A stretch of 6,905 nucleotides of DNA. Source: an uncultured bacterium. GTDB lineage: Bacteria > Actinomycetota > Coriobacteriia > Coriobacteriales > Atopobiaceae. Below the pieces are notes generated by a model. The model saw only the letters and a program-made list of their open reading frames with translations, ran no database searches and was not told the origin of the DNA. Both the position numbers and the translations under genes were made by a program. The stretch is from assembly GCA_905215465.1 (NCBI GenBank), contig CAJMPT010000066.1, forward strand, positions 1-6,905, written 5' to 3'. Of the stretch, positions 1 to 6,436 are shown one piece after another (position 1 is the stretch's first letter; the number at the start of each line of letters is the position of its first letter).

Positions 1-71
1 CCATCCCGACGGGCCGGGGCGGGAATCGGCTGGTTCACGGTTCCTTCACAACTCGGGGCTAGAAGACTACA
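1..71. other. Left-edge intergenic or gene-end sequence, nothing assignable
   Basis: This is GC-rich sequence downstream of the stop codon of the PLC-like gene. Short open stretches exist on the plus strand, for example one ending in TAG at 60-62, and could be the tail of a convergent gene entering from outside. They are too short and give no recognisable peptide. A short inverted repeat (CCCG/CGGG near 6-14) is present but has no T-tract, so I do not call it a terminator. Confidence 0.4.
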
Positions 72-746
72 TTACCTAGAAGCCAACTCAATGAGCCCCT
101 TGGCCATGATCTGGTTGGCTTGGTTTCTCGCCGTCTCAAAAAAGCCGGCGCTTAGCAGCTGATAGGTGGGGCTTCCGCTCACGTGCTCCGCCTGGTTCTT
201 CTCCACTATGGATGAGGCTACCGAGGCTGCGGATAGGACGTCTTCTGGTGCAACGGCGTATTGGGGGAAGCTCCGGCACTGCTCGATGACCGTCTCCGTG
301 ACGTTGGGGACCATCTCTATATTCAGGGTTGTTCCAAAGAGGGCGAAGTCGGCCTGCTTCTTGATGCGAGCCTGCTCCCCGGGAGCAACCCCGACCTTCT
401 TGAGGTAGGCACGGGTATGGGCGTTGTAGACGTGGTCGCAAACTAGATGGCACCAGGCTCCAAGGACGACGTCGGTCACGCATGAGGCTCCGTAGTCCTC
501 GGGCCGCTCGACGTAGAAGTCCCAGAACTCCTGATATCTGGGCAGGGGGATGTGGTCCCTCATGGTGAGGTGAGTGAGCTTGTAGTCGATGCGCCAGGTG
601 GCGTTGGGAACCATGTATCCCACGTAGACGTCGGGCAGGATGTTGCCCATGAGGAAGGCGTCCGTATTGCGAATGCCCAGGTCATGGGCATCATGCTCGC
701 GTAGGAGCCTCTCTACGTGGGCGGTGTGGATGTTCCAGCTGGGCAT
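72..746 (-). CDS. Zinc-dependent phospholipase C-like protein, cytoplasmic (224 aa)
   Basis: The protein resembles the small zinc-dependent phospholipase C / S1-P1 nuclease-like superfamily, which binds metal through scattered His and Asp residues. Visible candidate ligands are H7 and H10 near the N-terminus, a GNILPD block (34-39), H59, and a WCHLVCDH block (98-105) carrying H100, D104 and H105, with H110 following. The GN-x-x-PD and HLxxDH blocks are the main reasons for the call. There is no signal peptide or membrane segment, so it should act inside the cell, unlike secreted clostridial alpha-toxin-type enzymes. It is also much shorter than those toxins and lacks a C2-like lipid-binding domain. 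The ATG at 746 is preceded by an AGAAGGGAAGG Shine-Dalgarno-like stretch. The gene lies 104 bases downstream of pheT on the same strand, behind a terminator, so it probably has its own promoter; the gap holds an AT-rich CATACATATAG stretch that could serve as a weak -10. The substrate is unknown, and catalytic activity is an inference from family resemblance. Confidence 0.72.
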   Translation of the reverse strand: MPSWNIHTAHVERLLREHDAHDLGIRNTDAFLMGNILPDVYVGYMVPNATWRIDYKLTHLTMRDHIPLPRYQEFWDFYVERPEDYGASCVTDVVLGAWCHLVCDHVYNAHTRAYLKKVGVAPGEQARIKKQADFALFGTTLNIEMVPNVTETVIEQCRSFPQYAVAPEDVLSAASVASSIVEKNQAEHVSGSPTYQLLSAGFFETARNQANQIMAKGLIELASR

Positions 747-790
747 GGGCCCTTCCCTTCTCTATATGTATGCGCTCAATTGTGGCGTAA

Positions 791-827
791 GAGAAAACGG
801 CCGGGCAGCTTGCGCCCGACCGTTCTC
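791..827 (-). terminator. Intrinsic terminator after pheT
   Basis: Read on the minus strand, an 11-bp stem (814-824 pairing with 796-806, one G-U wobble) closes a 7-base loop at 807-813. It is followed by a TTCTCTT pyrimidine tail. It lies 27 bases beyond the pheT stop codon and before the PLC-like gene, so it should end the pheST transcript and make the PLC-like gene a separate unit. The tail is interrupted by C residues, so some read-through is possible. Confidence 0.8.
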
Positions 828-850
828 AGAAACGTTATTCGCCGTCAGAT

Positions 851-3310
851 CTAGCTACGGACCTCGCCGCCCGTGGCGCGCAGGACCTTGTTGACCAGCT
901 TCTCGTGCGCCTTCTCGACCTCCTCGGAGGTGAGGGTGCGATCGGCGGCGCGGTAGGTGAGGGAGAAGGCCATGGACTTCTTGCCCTTGCCCACGCGGAC
1001 CGGGTCGCGGTAGACGTCGAAGAGGCGGACGTCGGCCAGGAGCTTGCCGCCGGCGCTGCCGATGCGCTGGACGAGCTGCTCGTAGGAGACGGACTCGTCG
1101 ACGACGATAGCCAGGTCATGCGTCACGCCGGGCAGCGTGGGAACGTCAACGTAGGGAAGCTCGCGCACGGCAAGGCGCAGCAGGGCCTCGACGGAGAGCT
1201 CGAAGGCAACGACCGGCACGCCCACGCCGACCTTCTGGAGGCTGGCGGGGTGGATGTTGCCCACCCAACCCAGGACCTCGCCCTGGGAGAGGACCTCGGC
1301 GGCACGGCCGGGCTGCAGCCACGGATACCTCTGGGCATCGGCAACCTTGAAGCGGACCTTGGTGAGGCGCAGGGCGCAGAGCAGCTGCTCGACGGCGCCC
1401 TTGGCGTCAAAGAAGTCGTAGTCGGGGAACTTGGAGTTCCAGGCGTCGTCGGCGCGCTTGCCGGCAAGGACGCCGCACACGTAGGTGGGCTCGTCGGGCT
1501 GGGACTTGGACTCGTGGCCAAAGAAGACGCGGCCGATCTCGTACAGCGCGACGTTGGGCACGCCGTGGTCGAGGTTGTAGGCGACGGAGCGCACGAGACC
1601 CGGGAGCATGGAGCGGCGCATCTCGGACTGGTCGGCGACGAGCGGGTTGATGATCTTCACCGGGATGCCACGGCCCTCCTCGGTGATGCCAAGGCTCACG
1701 AGGTCGTTGGGGTCGGCAAAGCAGTAGGTGCTGGTCTCGGAGAGTCCACAGGCGCGCAGGGTCTGGCCAATGAGGCGAATGCGCTTCTGCTCCACAGTCA
1801 GGCCGCCGGCGTGGTTCCTTGCGGCGGGAAGCGTGGGCTCGATGTCGCCCTCGCCCCACAGGCGGCAGACCTCCTCAATGAGGTCGACCTCGCGGGTGAG
1901 GTCGGGACGGTTGGTGGGGGCGGTCACCGTGAGGTGCTCGTCATCAACTCGCTCGATGCCGCAGCCCAGGCGAGAAAGGCGGGCGGTCATGAACTCGTCG
2001 GGAATCTGAGCGCCGCAGAGCATGCGGGCGCGGGCGGGGCGGAAGTCGATGACGGGGGCGGGGACGACCACCGGATAGACGTCCACGATGCCGGGGCACA
2101 CCTCGGCACCGCAGCACTCCTCAAAGAGGGCGGCGGCGATCTCGGCGACGTTTGCGCAGTTGGCGCCATCGACCTGGCGCTCGTAGCGGATGGACGCCTC
2201 GCTCATGAGGTCGAGGTTGCGGCTCGTGCGGGAGACGTGGCCGGAGGAGAACGTGGCGCTCTCGAGAAGGACGTCCACGGTGTTCTCGTCGATCTCGGAG
2301 TTCATGCCGCCCATGACGCCGGCAAGGGCGGCCGGGGTCTTGCCGTCGTCGGTGATGACGGCCATGTCCGGCGTGAGGGTGCGCTCGACGCCATCGAGGG
2401 TCTCGAGCTTCTCGCCATCTGCGGCGGCGCGGACGACGATGTGGCGGCGACCGTCGCGCTCGGTGAGCTTGCCCAGGTCAAAGGCATGCAGCGGCTGGCC
2501 GGTGAGGAACATGACGTAATTGGTCACGTCGACGACGTTGTTGATGGGGCGGCTGCCGGCGGCCACGACGCGGCGGGCCAGCCACTCGGGAGACGGGCCG
2601 ATCTTGACGTTGCGGACCACGCGGGCGGTGTAGCGCTGGCAGAGCTCGGGGTCGTCGATGGTGACGTCGACGAGGTCGTGGGCGTCGGGGCCCTGCTCGC
2701 TCTTGACGGAGGGCAGCTCGATGTGGGTGTCCTCGTCGTACATGGCGGCGACCTCGACGGCCATGCCAGTCATGGACAGGCAGTCCGGACGGTTGGGCGT
2801 GATCTCGCAGTCGATGACGGTGTCGGACATGCCGAGGTAGTCGGTGTAGTCCATGCCGACGGGGGCATCCTTGGGCAGGATGATGATGCCGTCGTGGTCG
2901 TCTCCCAGACCGAGCTCGCGGGCAGAGCAGTTCATGCCGCAGGACTCGACGCCGCGCAGCTTGCTCTTCTTGATCTTGAAGTCACCGGGCAGCACGGCGC
3001 CGATCATGGCCGTGACGATGTGGTCGCCCTCCTCGAAGTTCTGCGCGCCGCAGACAATCTGCAGCGGGACGGGGTTGCCGTCGGCGTCGACGTTGCGGTC
3101 GCCGACGGAGACCTGGCAGAGCCACATGTGGTCGGAGTCGGGGTGGGGCTTCTTGCTGACGACCTGGGCGGTCACGACGTTGGTGAGGTCGGCGCCGACC
3201 TTCTCGACGGCCTCGACCTCGGTGCCGGTGCGAACGAACTCGGCGACGAGATCGGAGGGGTCCTCCGGCACGTCGACCATGCTCTTGAGCCACTCGTATG
3301 AAATGCGCAT
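851..3310 (-). CDS. pheT: Phenylalanyl-tRNA synthetase beta subunit
   Basis: This is the beta subunit of the cytoplasmic alpha2-beta2 enzyme that charges tRNA-Phe. At 819 aa it is complete and close to the usual bacterial length of about 800. Domains in order are: an N-terminal segment starting MRISYEWL; an OB-fold tRNA-binding domain (about 40-155, with the CGMNCSARELGL block at 124-135); the B3/B4 editing domain that clears Tyr-tRNA-Phe (about 214-390, with VDVTNYVM at 260-267 and SEASIRYERQVD at 370-381); the B5 domain (about 410-485, with NRPDLTREVDLIEEVCRLWG at 467-486); an inactive class II-like core (about 490-710, with INPLVADQSEMRRSMLPGL at 554-572); and a C-terminal FDX-ACB tRNA-binding domain (about 725-818). 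The ATG start has a GAAAGG Shine-Dalgarno at 3319-3324, eight bases upstream. It follows pheS after 43 bases with no terminator between them, so the two are cotranscribed under the T-box leader. A long open frame on the opposite strand is a GC-driven shadow. Confidence 0.98.
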   Translation of the reverse strand: MRISYEWLKSMVDVPEDPSDLVAEFVRTGTEVEAVEKVGADLTNVVTAQVVSKKPHPDSDHMWLCQVSVGDRNVDADGNPVPLQIVCGAQNFEEGDHIVTAMIGAVLPGDFKIKKSKLRGVESCGMNCSARELGLGDDHDGIIILPKDAPVGMDYTDYLGMSDTVIDCEITPNRPDCLSMTGMAVEVAAMYDEDTHIELPSVKSEQGPDAHDLVDVTIDDPELCQRYTARVVRNVKIGPSPEWLARRVVAAGSRPINNVVDVTNYVMFLTGQPLHAFDLGKLTERDGRRHIVVRAAADGEKLETLDGVERTLTPDMAVITDDGKTPAALAGVMGGMNSEIDENTVDVLLESATFSSGHVSRTSRNLDLMSEASIRYERQVDGANCANVAEIAAALFEECCGAEVCPGIVDVYPVVVPAPVIDFRPARARMLCGAQIPDEFMTARLSRLGCGIERVDDEHLTVTAPTNRPDLTREVDLIEEVCRLWGEGDIEPTLPAARNHAGGLTVEQKRIRLIGQTLRACGLSETSTYCFADPNDLVSLGITEEGRGIPVKIINPLVADQSEMRRSMLPGLVRSVAYNLDHGVPNVALYEIGRVFFGHESKSQPDEPTYVCGVLAGKRADDAWNSKFPDYDFFDAKGAVEQLLCALRLTKVRFKVADAQRYPWLQPGRAAEVLSQGEVLGWVGNIHPASLQKVGVGVPVVAFELSVEALLRLAVRELPYVDVPTLPGVTHDLAIVVDESVSYEQLVQRIGSAGGKLLADVRLFDVYRDPVRVGKGKKSMAFSLTYRAADRTLTSEEVEKAHEKLVNKVLRATGGEVRS

Positions 3311-3353
3311 TGGAACAGCCTTTCTGTTGCGCGGGGATCTCTGGGGGTGCGGT

Positions 3354-4421
3354 CTAGAACTGCTTGAGGAAGCGCATGTCGCCGGTCATAAGCATGCGCA
3401 GGTCAGGCAGGTCGTAGCGCAGGGCGGCGACGCGCTCGACGCCGATACCGAAGGCAAAGCCCGTGTACTTCTCGGGGTCGATGCCGCAGTTGCGGAAGAC
3501 GTTGGGGTCCACCATGCCGCAGCCCAGGATCTCGAGCCAGCCGGTGTTCTTGCAGAAGCGGCAACCCTTGCCGTGGCAGACGCCACAGGAGACGTCGACC
3601 TCGCAGGAGGGCTCGGTGAACGGGAAGAAGTGCGGGCGGTAGCGGGTGGCGCGGTCCTTGCCAAAGATCTCGCGCGTGAAGTAGTCAAGGGTGCCCTTGA
3701 GGTCGCCGAAGGTGATGCCCTCATCGACGACGAGGCCCTCCACCTGCGTGAACTGCGGCAGGTGGTTGGCGTCGGCCGTGTCGGGACGGAAGACCGTGCC
3801 CGGGCAGATCATGTAGATCGGGGGCTCCTTGGCCTCCATGACGTGGGCCTGGACGCCGGAGGTCTGGGTGCGCAGGAGCACGTCGGACTCGCCCTGGACG
3901 TGGACCTCCTTGCCCTCGGGCTGGTTGTCGACCACGTAGAAGGTGTCCTTGGCCGAGCGGCTGGGGTGGTCCTCAGGGGCGTTCAGCGCGGTGAAGTTGT
4001 AGTAGGTAGTCTCCACGTAGGGGCCGTCCTCGACGGTGTAGCCCAGGCCGCAGAAGATGTCCTCGATCTCCTCGCGAATCTGGGAGATGAGGTGCTGGGT
4101 GCCCAGCGAGAGCGTGCGACCCGGAAGGGTCACGTCGGCGGCGTCGGCCTCCATGCGCTTTGCCATGAGGGCGCGGCCGAGCTCCTCCTTGCGGCTCTTG
4201 ATGGCCATGTCCACGTTGGCGCGGACGGTGTTGGCCAGGGCGCCCATGGCGGGACGTTCCTCGGGCGGGACCTTGCCCATGGTGTGCATGATGGCGGTCA
4301 GGCTGCCCTTGCGTCCCAGGACGCCAACGCGCAGGGCCTCCAGGGCGTCCATGTTCTCGGCCTTGGCAAGGCCCTCCTGGACTTGAGCCTCAATTGCCTT
4401 GAGGTCGTCGGACATCGACAT
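3354..4421 (-). CDS. pheS: Phenylalanyl-tRNA synthetase alpha subunit
   Basis: This is the catalytic alpha subunit; it activates phenylalanine with ATP and, together with PheT, transfers it to tRNA-Phe. At 355 aa it is full length. The N-terminal region (about 1-90) is the tRNA-binding coiled-coil arm. The class II catalytic core follows, with RTQTSGVQAHVM at 184-195, motif 2 around FRPDTADANHLPQFTQVEG (211-229), FPFTEPSCEVDV at 266-277, and motif 3 with the Phe pocket at GFAFGIGVERVAALR (321-335), ending in the typical RFLKQF. A four-cysteine knuckle (C279, C282, C287, C290) sits in the catalytic domain. Firmicute PheS proteins commonly have it, while E. coli PheS lacks it; it may bind zinc or iron. 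The ATG at 4421 has a GGGGAG Shine-Dalgarno at 4428-4433, six bases away; a second ATG two codons later is less well spaced. The gene is first in the pheST operon, and its start lies 21 bases past the end of the T-box terminator's U tract. Confidence 0.98.
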   Translation of the reverse strand: MSMSDDLKAIEAQVQEGLAKAENMDALEALRVGVLGRKGSLTAIMHTMGKVPPEERPAMGALANTVRANVDMAIKSRKEELGRALMAKRMEADAADVTLPGRTLSLGTQHLISQIREEIEDIFCGLGYTVEDGPYVETTYYNFTALNAPEDHPSRSAKDTFYVVDNQPEGKEVHVQGESDVLLRTQTSGVQAHVMEAKEPPIYMICPGTVFRPDTADANHLPQFTQVEGLVVDEGITFGDLKGTLDYFTREIFGKDRATRYRPHFFPFTEPSCEVDVSCGVCHGKGCRFCKNTGWLEILGCGMVDPNVFRNCGIDPEKYTGFAFGIGVERVAALRYDLPDLRMLMTGDMRFLKQF

Positions 4422-4442
4422 TGCGTGCTCCCCTTTCCAAAC

Positions 4443-4481
4443 AAAAATCCGTCCTCGGGCATTCTCTGCCCAAGGACGGAT
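4443..4481 (-). terminator. T-box-controlled intrinsic terminator before pheS
   Basis: On the minus strand a 15-bp stem (4481-4467 with 4461-4447, one G-U wobble) closes a 5-base GAGAA loop and runs into TTTTTGTTT. Bases 4470-4475 in its 5' arm are shared with antiterminator helix A1. It should form, and stop transcription, when tRNA-Phe is charged. Confidence 0.93.
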
Positions 4482-4731
4482 GAGTTCCGCGGTACCACCT
4501 TGGTTGACGTGCGCGTTTTCTCTCGCGCGCGTCCTCTCTTGGGCCCCGTTCCGTGGGGCGGACGGCTTCCCTACTGGGTGGCGAGAAGCGCGCCTGCGCC
4601 CGCGACCACCGTTAAGGTTGCGGCTGGTGGAGTGAACTCTGGCCGTCAGCCTTGGAGGGACCTCTCAGCCGGTGAGCCCCATCTCTTGTCCGCTGGCGAC
4701 GCGACGACCAAACCTCTCCGTCATTGCCTAG
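4443..4731 (-). promoter_or_regulatory. T-box leader (tRNA-Phe sensing) upstream of pheST
   Basis: This is an untranslated leader that binds uncharged tRNA and lets transcription continue into pheST. In the RNA the order is: a Stem I AGAUG element at 4684-4680; a specifier UUC (Phe) at 4636-4634, set in GAG-UUC-AC with the usual A after the codon; the near-perfect T-box AAGGUGGUACCGCGGAA at 4501-4485; then a terminator. The antiterminator can be drawn directly. Helix A1 is CCAAGG (4503-4498) with CCUUGG (4475-4470), the 7-base bulge UGGUACC is at 4497-4491 and pairs with the tRNA acceptor end, and helix A2 is GCGG with CCGU. The 3' strands of A1 and A2 are also the 5' strand of the terminator, so the two folds are mutually exclusive. 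The 5' boundary is a guess from a candidate promoter. The T-box and terminator are very secure; the exact Stem I fold was not computed. Confidence 0.95.
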
Positions 4732-4737
4732 TGTGAC

Positions 4738-4746
4738 ATGGTAGCA
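4738..4746 (-). promoter_or_regulatory. Candidate extended -10 promoter for the T-box/pheST transcript
   Basis: The minus strand reads TGC-TACCAT here, an extended -10 with four of six consensus bases. The -35 match 17 bases upstream (TTTCCG) is poor. The position fits a leader starting near 4731 and lies just downstream of the carboxypeptidase terminator. The assignment rests on position and a partial motif only. Confidence 0.35.
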
Positions 4747-4763
4747 CAGCCGACGCGCTCCGG

Positions 4764-4787
4764 AAAACCCGGAAAGCGGGCCGGGCT
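4764..4787 (-). terminator. Probable terminator after the carboxypeptidase gene
   Basis: On the minus strand AGCCCGG (4787-4781) pairs with CCGGGTT (4772-4766) as a 7-bp stem with one G-U, across an 8-base loop, followed by a short TTTT run (4767-4764). The stem begins inside the TAG stop codon of the carboxypeptidase gene. The short T-run makes it moderate in strength. Its position supports separate transcription of the carboxypeptidase and pheST. Confidence 0.6.
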
Positions 4788-6189
4788 AGCGCTTCTTGCG
4801 CGGCGTGGCGTAATGGGCGCCGACTCGGCGGCCCGCCGCCTGCGCGCGGCGACGGTCATGCTCACGACGCAGGTCGCACTGGCGGCGACGGCTCCCACGA
4901 GAGGCGAGAAGGCCGACGAGCACGAAGAGCGCCACCAGGGCAACGACGACGATGACCATGTGGATGGGGTCAGAGAGCCAGTCCATCACAAAGGCGGGGA
5001 TGGAGAGGCGCATGCCAAAGGCGGCGACGGCACCGATGGTGGCGAGCTCCCGGCCCTGGAAGGAGACGGCGGCCGTGCCCAGGGGCTCCCCCGCCTCCAC
5101 GGGCGCGGCGAGCGGGCCCTGCCACGAGAAGGCGACGTCAAGGTCGTCCTCGGTCGTTCCCGCCGGCAGGGTGGCCGTGATGGCGTCCGCCGCGGAGACG
5201 TTGAGCTTCTCGCCGTCCTTGGAGAGACGGACGGCGGAGGTGCCCAGGACGTCGCCGGCGTTGACGATGGAGGTGGTCTGCCAGGCGGAAAGGCCCCAGC
5301 TCAGGAGGTCGTGCATGTTGGAGATGGCCGCGGTGGAGCCCTCCGACTCCGGCGCGGACATGACGACGCCCACCACGTCCAGGCCGTCCTTGGAGGCGCC
5401 TGCGGCAAGGCAGCGGCCGGCGTCCCCGGTGTAGCCCGTCTTTCCACAGGTCACGGCATCCAAGTAGAGGTCGCTCTCGGGATTGACGAGAAGGTCGGTG
5501 TTCTTGAGGGTGCGCGCCGGGTTCATGCTGGTCTCCGGCAGGTCCCAGGTGGCGGAGCCGGAGATGCGCACGAAGTCGGCGCTTTTCTCGGCCTCGGAGA
5601 GGATGAGGGCCATGTCGTGCGCCGTGGTGTAGTGGTCGTCGTCGTGAAGGCCGCAGGGGTTGACGAAGTGCGTGCCCGTGCAGCCAAGCTCCGCCGCGCG
5701 GGAGTTCATCATGTCGACGAAGGCCTGGTAGTCACCGGCAACGTGGCGGGCCAGGACGTAGGCGCTCTCGTTGCCCGACGGCAGGAGCAGACAGGCAAGG
5801 AGGTTTTCTACCGTGAGGGTCTCCCCGGCGCGAAGGCCGGCGTTGGAGCTGTCGGCGGTAATCATGTCGAGGTCGGTCTGCTCGACCGTGACCTCGTCGG
5901 TCAGGCTGGCGTGCTCGAGCACCAGGAGCGCCGTCATGATCTTGGTCATGGACGCGGGATAGTGGCGCTCGTCGGCGTTCTTGTCCAGAAGAACGTAGCC
6001 GGTCGTGCGGTCAAGGAGGAAGGCGGCCTGCGCAGAGAGCTCGGGCTGCTGGTCAGCAGTATAGGACACGGTCTCCGACGCGGCCTGGTCCGCCAGGGCG
6101 GGCGTCGCGGGAAGCGCCGGCGCAGCCACAAGAAGCGCGGCGAGCAGCGCCGCGACACTAGTTATCAGACGTTTGTTGCGGAACCTCAT
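4786..6189 (-). CDS. Serine-type D-alanyl-D-alanine carboxypeptidase (penicillin-binding protein, S11 family), membrane-anchored
   Basis: This is a DacA/PBP5-type enzyme that removes the terminal D-Ala from peptidoglycan pentapeptides on the outer face of the membrane, limiting cross-linking. Numbered from the ATG at 6189 (467 aa): signal peptide 1-33 (MRFRNKRL, hydrophobic core, cleavage after ALA); peptidase domain about 46-300 with all three active-site motifs, SMTK (S80 nucleophile, K83), SGN (138-140) and KTG (250-252); a PBP5 C-terminal beta domain about 306-391; one transmembrane helix about 410-429; and a cytoplasmic tail 431-467 with 15 Arg/Lys among 37 residues. An in-frame ATG at 6216 would add nine residues, but it has no Shine-Dalgarno, whereas 6189 has GGAAGG eight bases upstream and gives a clean signal peptide. 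Five cysteines (133, 170, 179, 248, 260) lie in the exported part, C248 just before KTG; disulphides are possible. The family's more usual anchor is a C-terminal amphipathic helix, so a full transmembrane segment with a basic tail is a variation. The gene appears monocistronic, with a probable terminator overlapping its stop codon. Confidence 0.93.
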   Translation of the reverse strand: MRFRNKRLITSVAALLAALLVAAPALPATPALADQAASETVSYTADQQPELSAQAAFLLDRTTGYVLLDKNADERHYPASMTKIMTALLVLEHASLTDEVTVEQTDLDMITADSSNAGLRAGETLTVENLLACLLLPSGNESAYVLARHVAGDYQAFVDMMNSRAAELGCTGTHFVNPCGLHDDDHYTTAHDMALILSEAEKSADFVRISGSATWDLPETSMNPARTLKNTDLLVNPESDLYLDAVTCGKTGYTGDAGRCLAAGASKDGLDVVGVVMSAPESEGSTAAISNMHDLLSWGLSAWQTTSIVNAGDVLGTSAVRLSKDGEKLNVSAADAITATLPAGTTEDDLDVAFSWQGPLAAPVEAGEPLGTAAVSFQGRELATIGAVAAFGMRLSIPAFVMDWLSDPIHMVIVVVALVALFVLVGLLASRGSRRRQCDLRREHDRRRAQAAGRRVGAHYATPRKKR

Positions 6190-6197
6190 ATATGTGA

Positions 6198-6203
6198 CCT
6201 TCC
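6198..6203 (-). promoter_or_regulatory. Shine-Dalgarno that decides the carboxypeptidase start
   Basis: GGAAGG on the minus strand lies eight bases before the ATG at 6189. The alternative ATG at 6216 is preceded by CCTTTCCCG, which is not a ribosome binding site. This favours the shorter protein beginning MRFRNKRL. Confidence 0.75.
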
Positions 6204-6427
6204 GGATTGCCTGCATCGGGAAAGGCTAGTCTAGACCATTGCGAGTCTGCCCGCATTGAAACGCATCAGGGATTCAACGAATAAACGAGCGGCAAAAAGT
6301 GTCTGCGCCTTCAAAAACAACCACAGGCATACCGCTTCCGAACAATCGAAAGCCGCGGGGCGATACGGTACTTCTGTGATCGAGACGCTTCATTACTATT
6401 TTAACAAGGCTATTACCCTACTGGATT

Positions 6428-6431
6428 GGAG
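6428..6431 (+). promoter_or_regulatory. Shine-Dalgarno for the right-edge secreted protein
   Basis: GGAG lies five bases before the ATG at 6437. A TAG stop in the same frame immediately precedes that ATG (6434-6436), so no longer ATG-initiated version is possible. Confidence 0.7.
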
Positions 6432-6436
6432 TTTAG

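Larger units (their letters stand above)
6190..6436. other. Divergent intergenic region with composition shift
   Basis: This gap separates the minus-strand carboxypeptidase from the plus-strand secreted-protein gene and should hold both promoters. Base composition drops from GC-rich to near-balanced from about 6270 rightward. A small inverted repeat TTGAA/TTCAA (6256-6260 and 6273-6277) and a near-palindrome around CTAGTCTAG (6226-6234) are visible, but neither can be tied to a function. No convincing paired -35/-10 was found; TACTAT near 6393-6398 is a weak candidate -10 for the rightward gene. An 81-codon plus-strand frame from 6256 overlaps the downstream gene in another frame and looks like a shadow. 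Confidence 0.5.

Noticed and set aside
1..71. Possible tRNA fragment or convergent gene end suggested by GGTTCACGG and the GC-rich start
   Set aside because: No cloverleaf could be drawn, the T-loop consensus is not met, and the stretch is too short to judge a coding tail.
905..3301. A 798-codon open frame on the plus strand opposite pheT
   Set aside because: It mirrors pheT codon by codon and is a product of GC-rich third positions. Its translation is low-complexity Ala/Gly/Val/Asp/His with no domain, and pheT is certain.
2853..4736. A 627-codon plus-strand frame spanning the pheT start, pheS and the T-box leader
   Set aside because: It crosses a well-defined structured leader and two certain genes on the other strand; the composition is shadow-like.
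4738..6234. A 498-codon plus-strand frame opposite the carboxypeptidase gene
   Set aside because: It lies antisense to a gene with a signal peptide and three intact active-site motifs; the peptide is Gly/Ala/Val/Arg-rich with no recognisable motif.
6256..6277. Inverted repeat TTGAA/TTCAA as a possible operator or promoter element
   Set aside because: Five-base arms are expected by chance in 250 bases, and no well-spaced -10 accompanies them.
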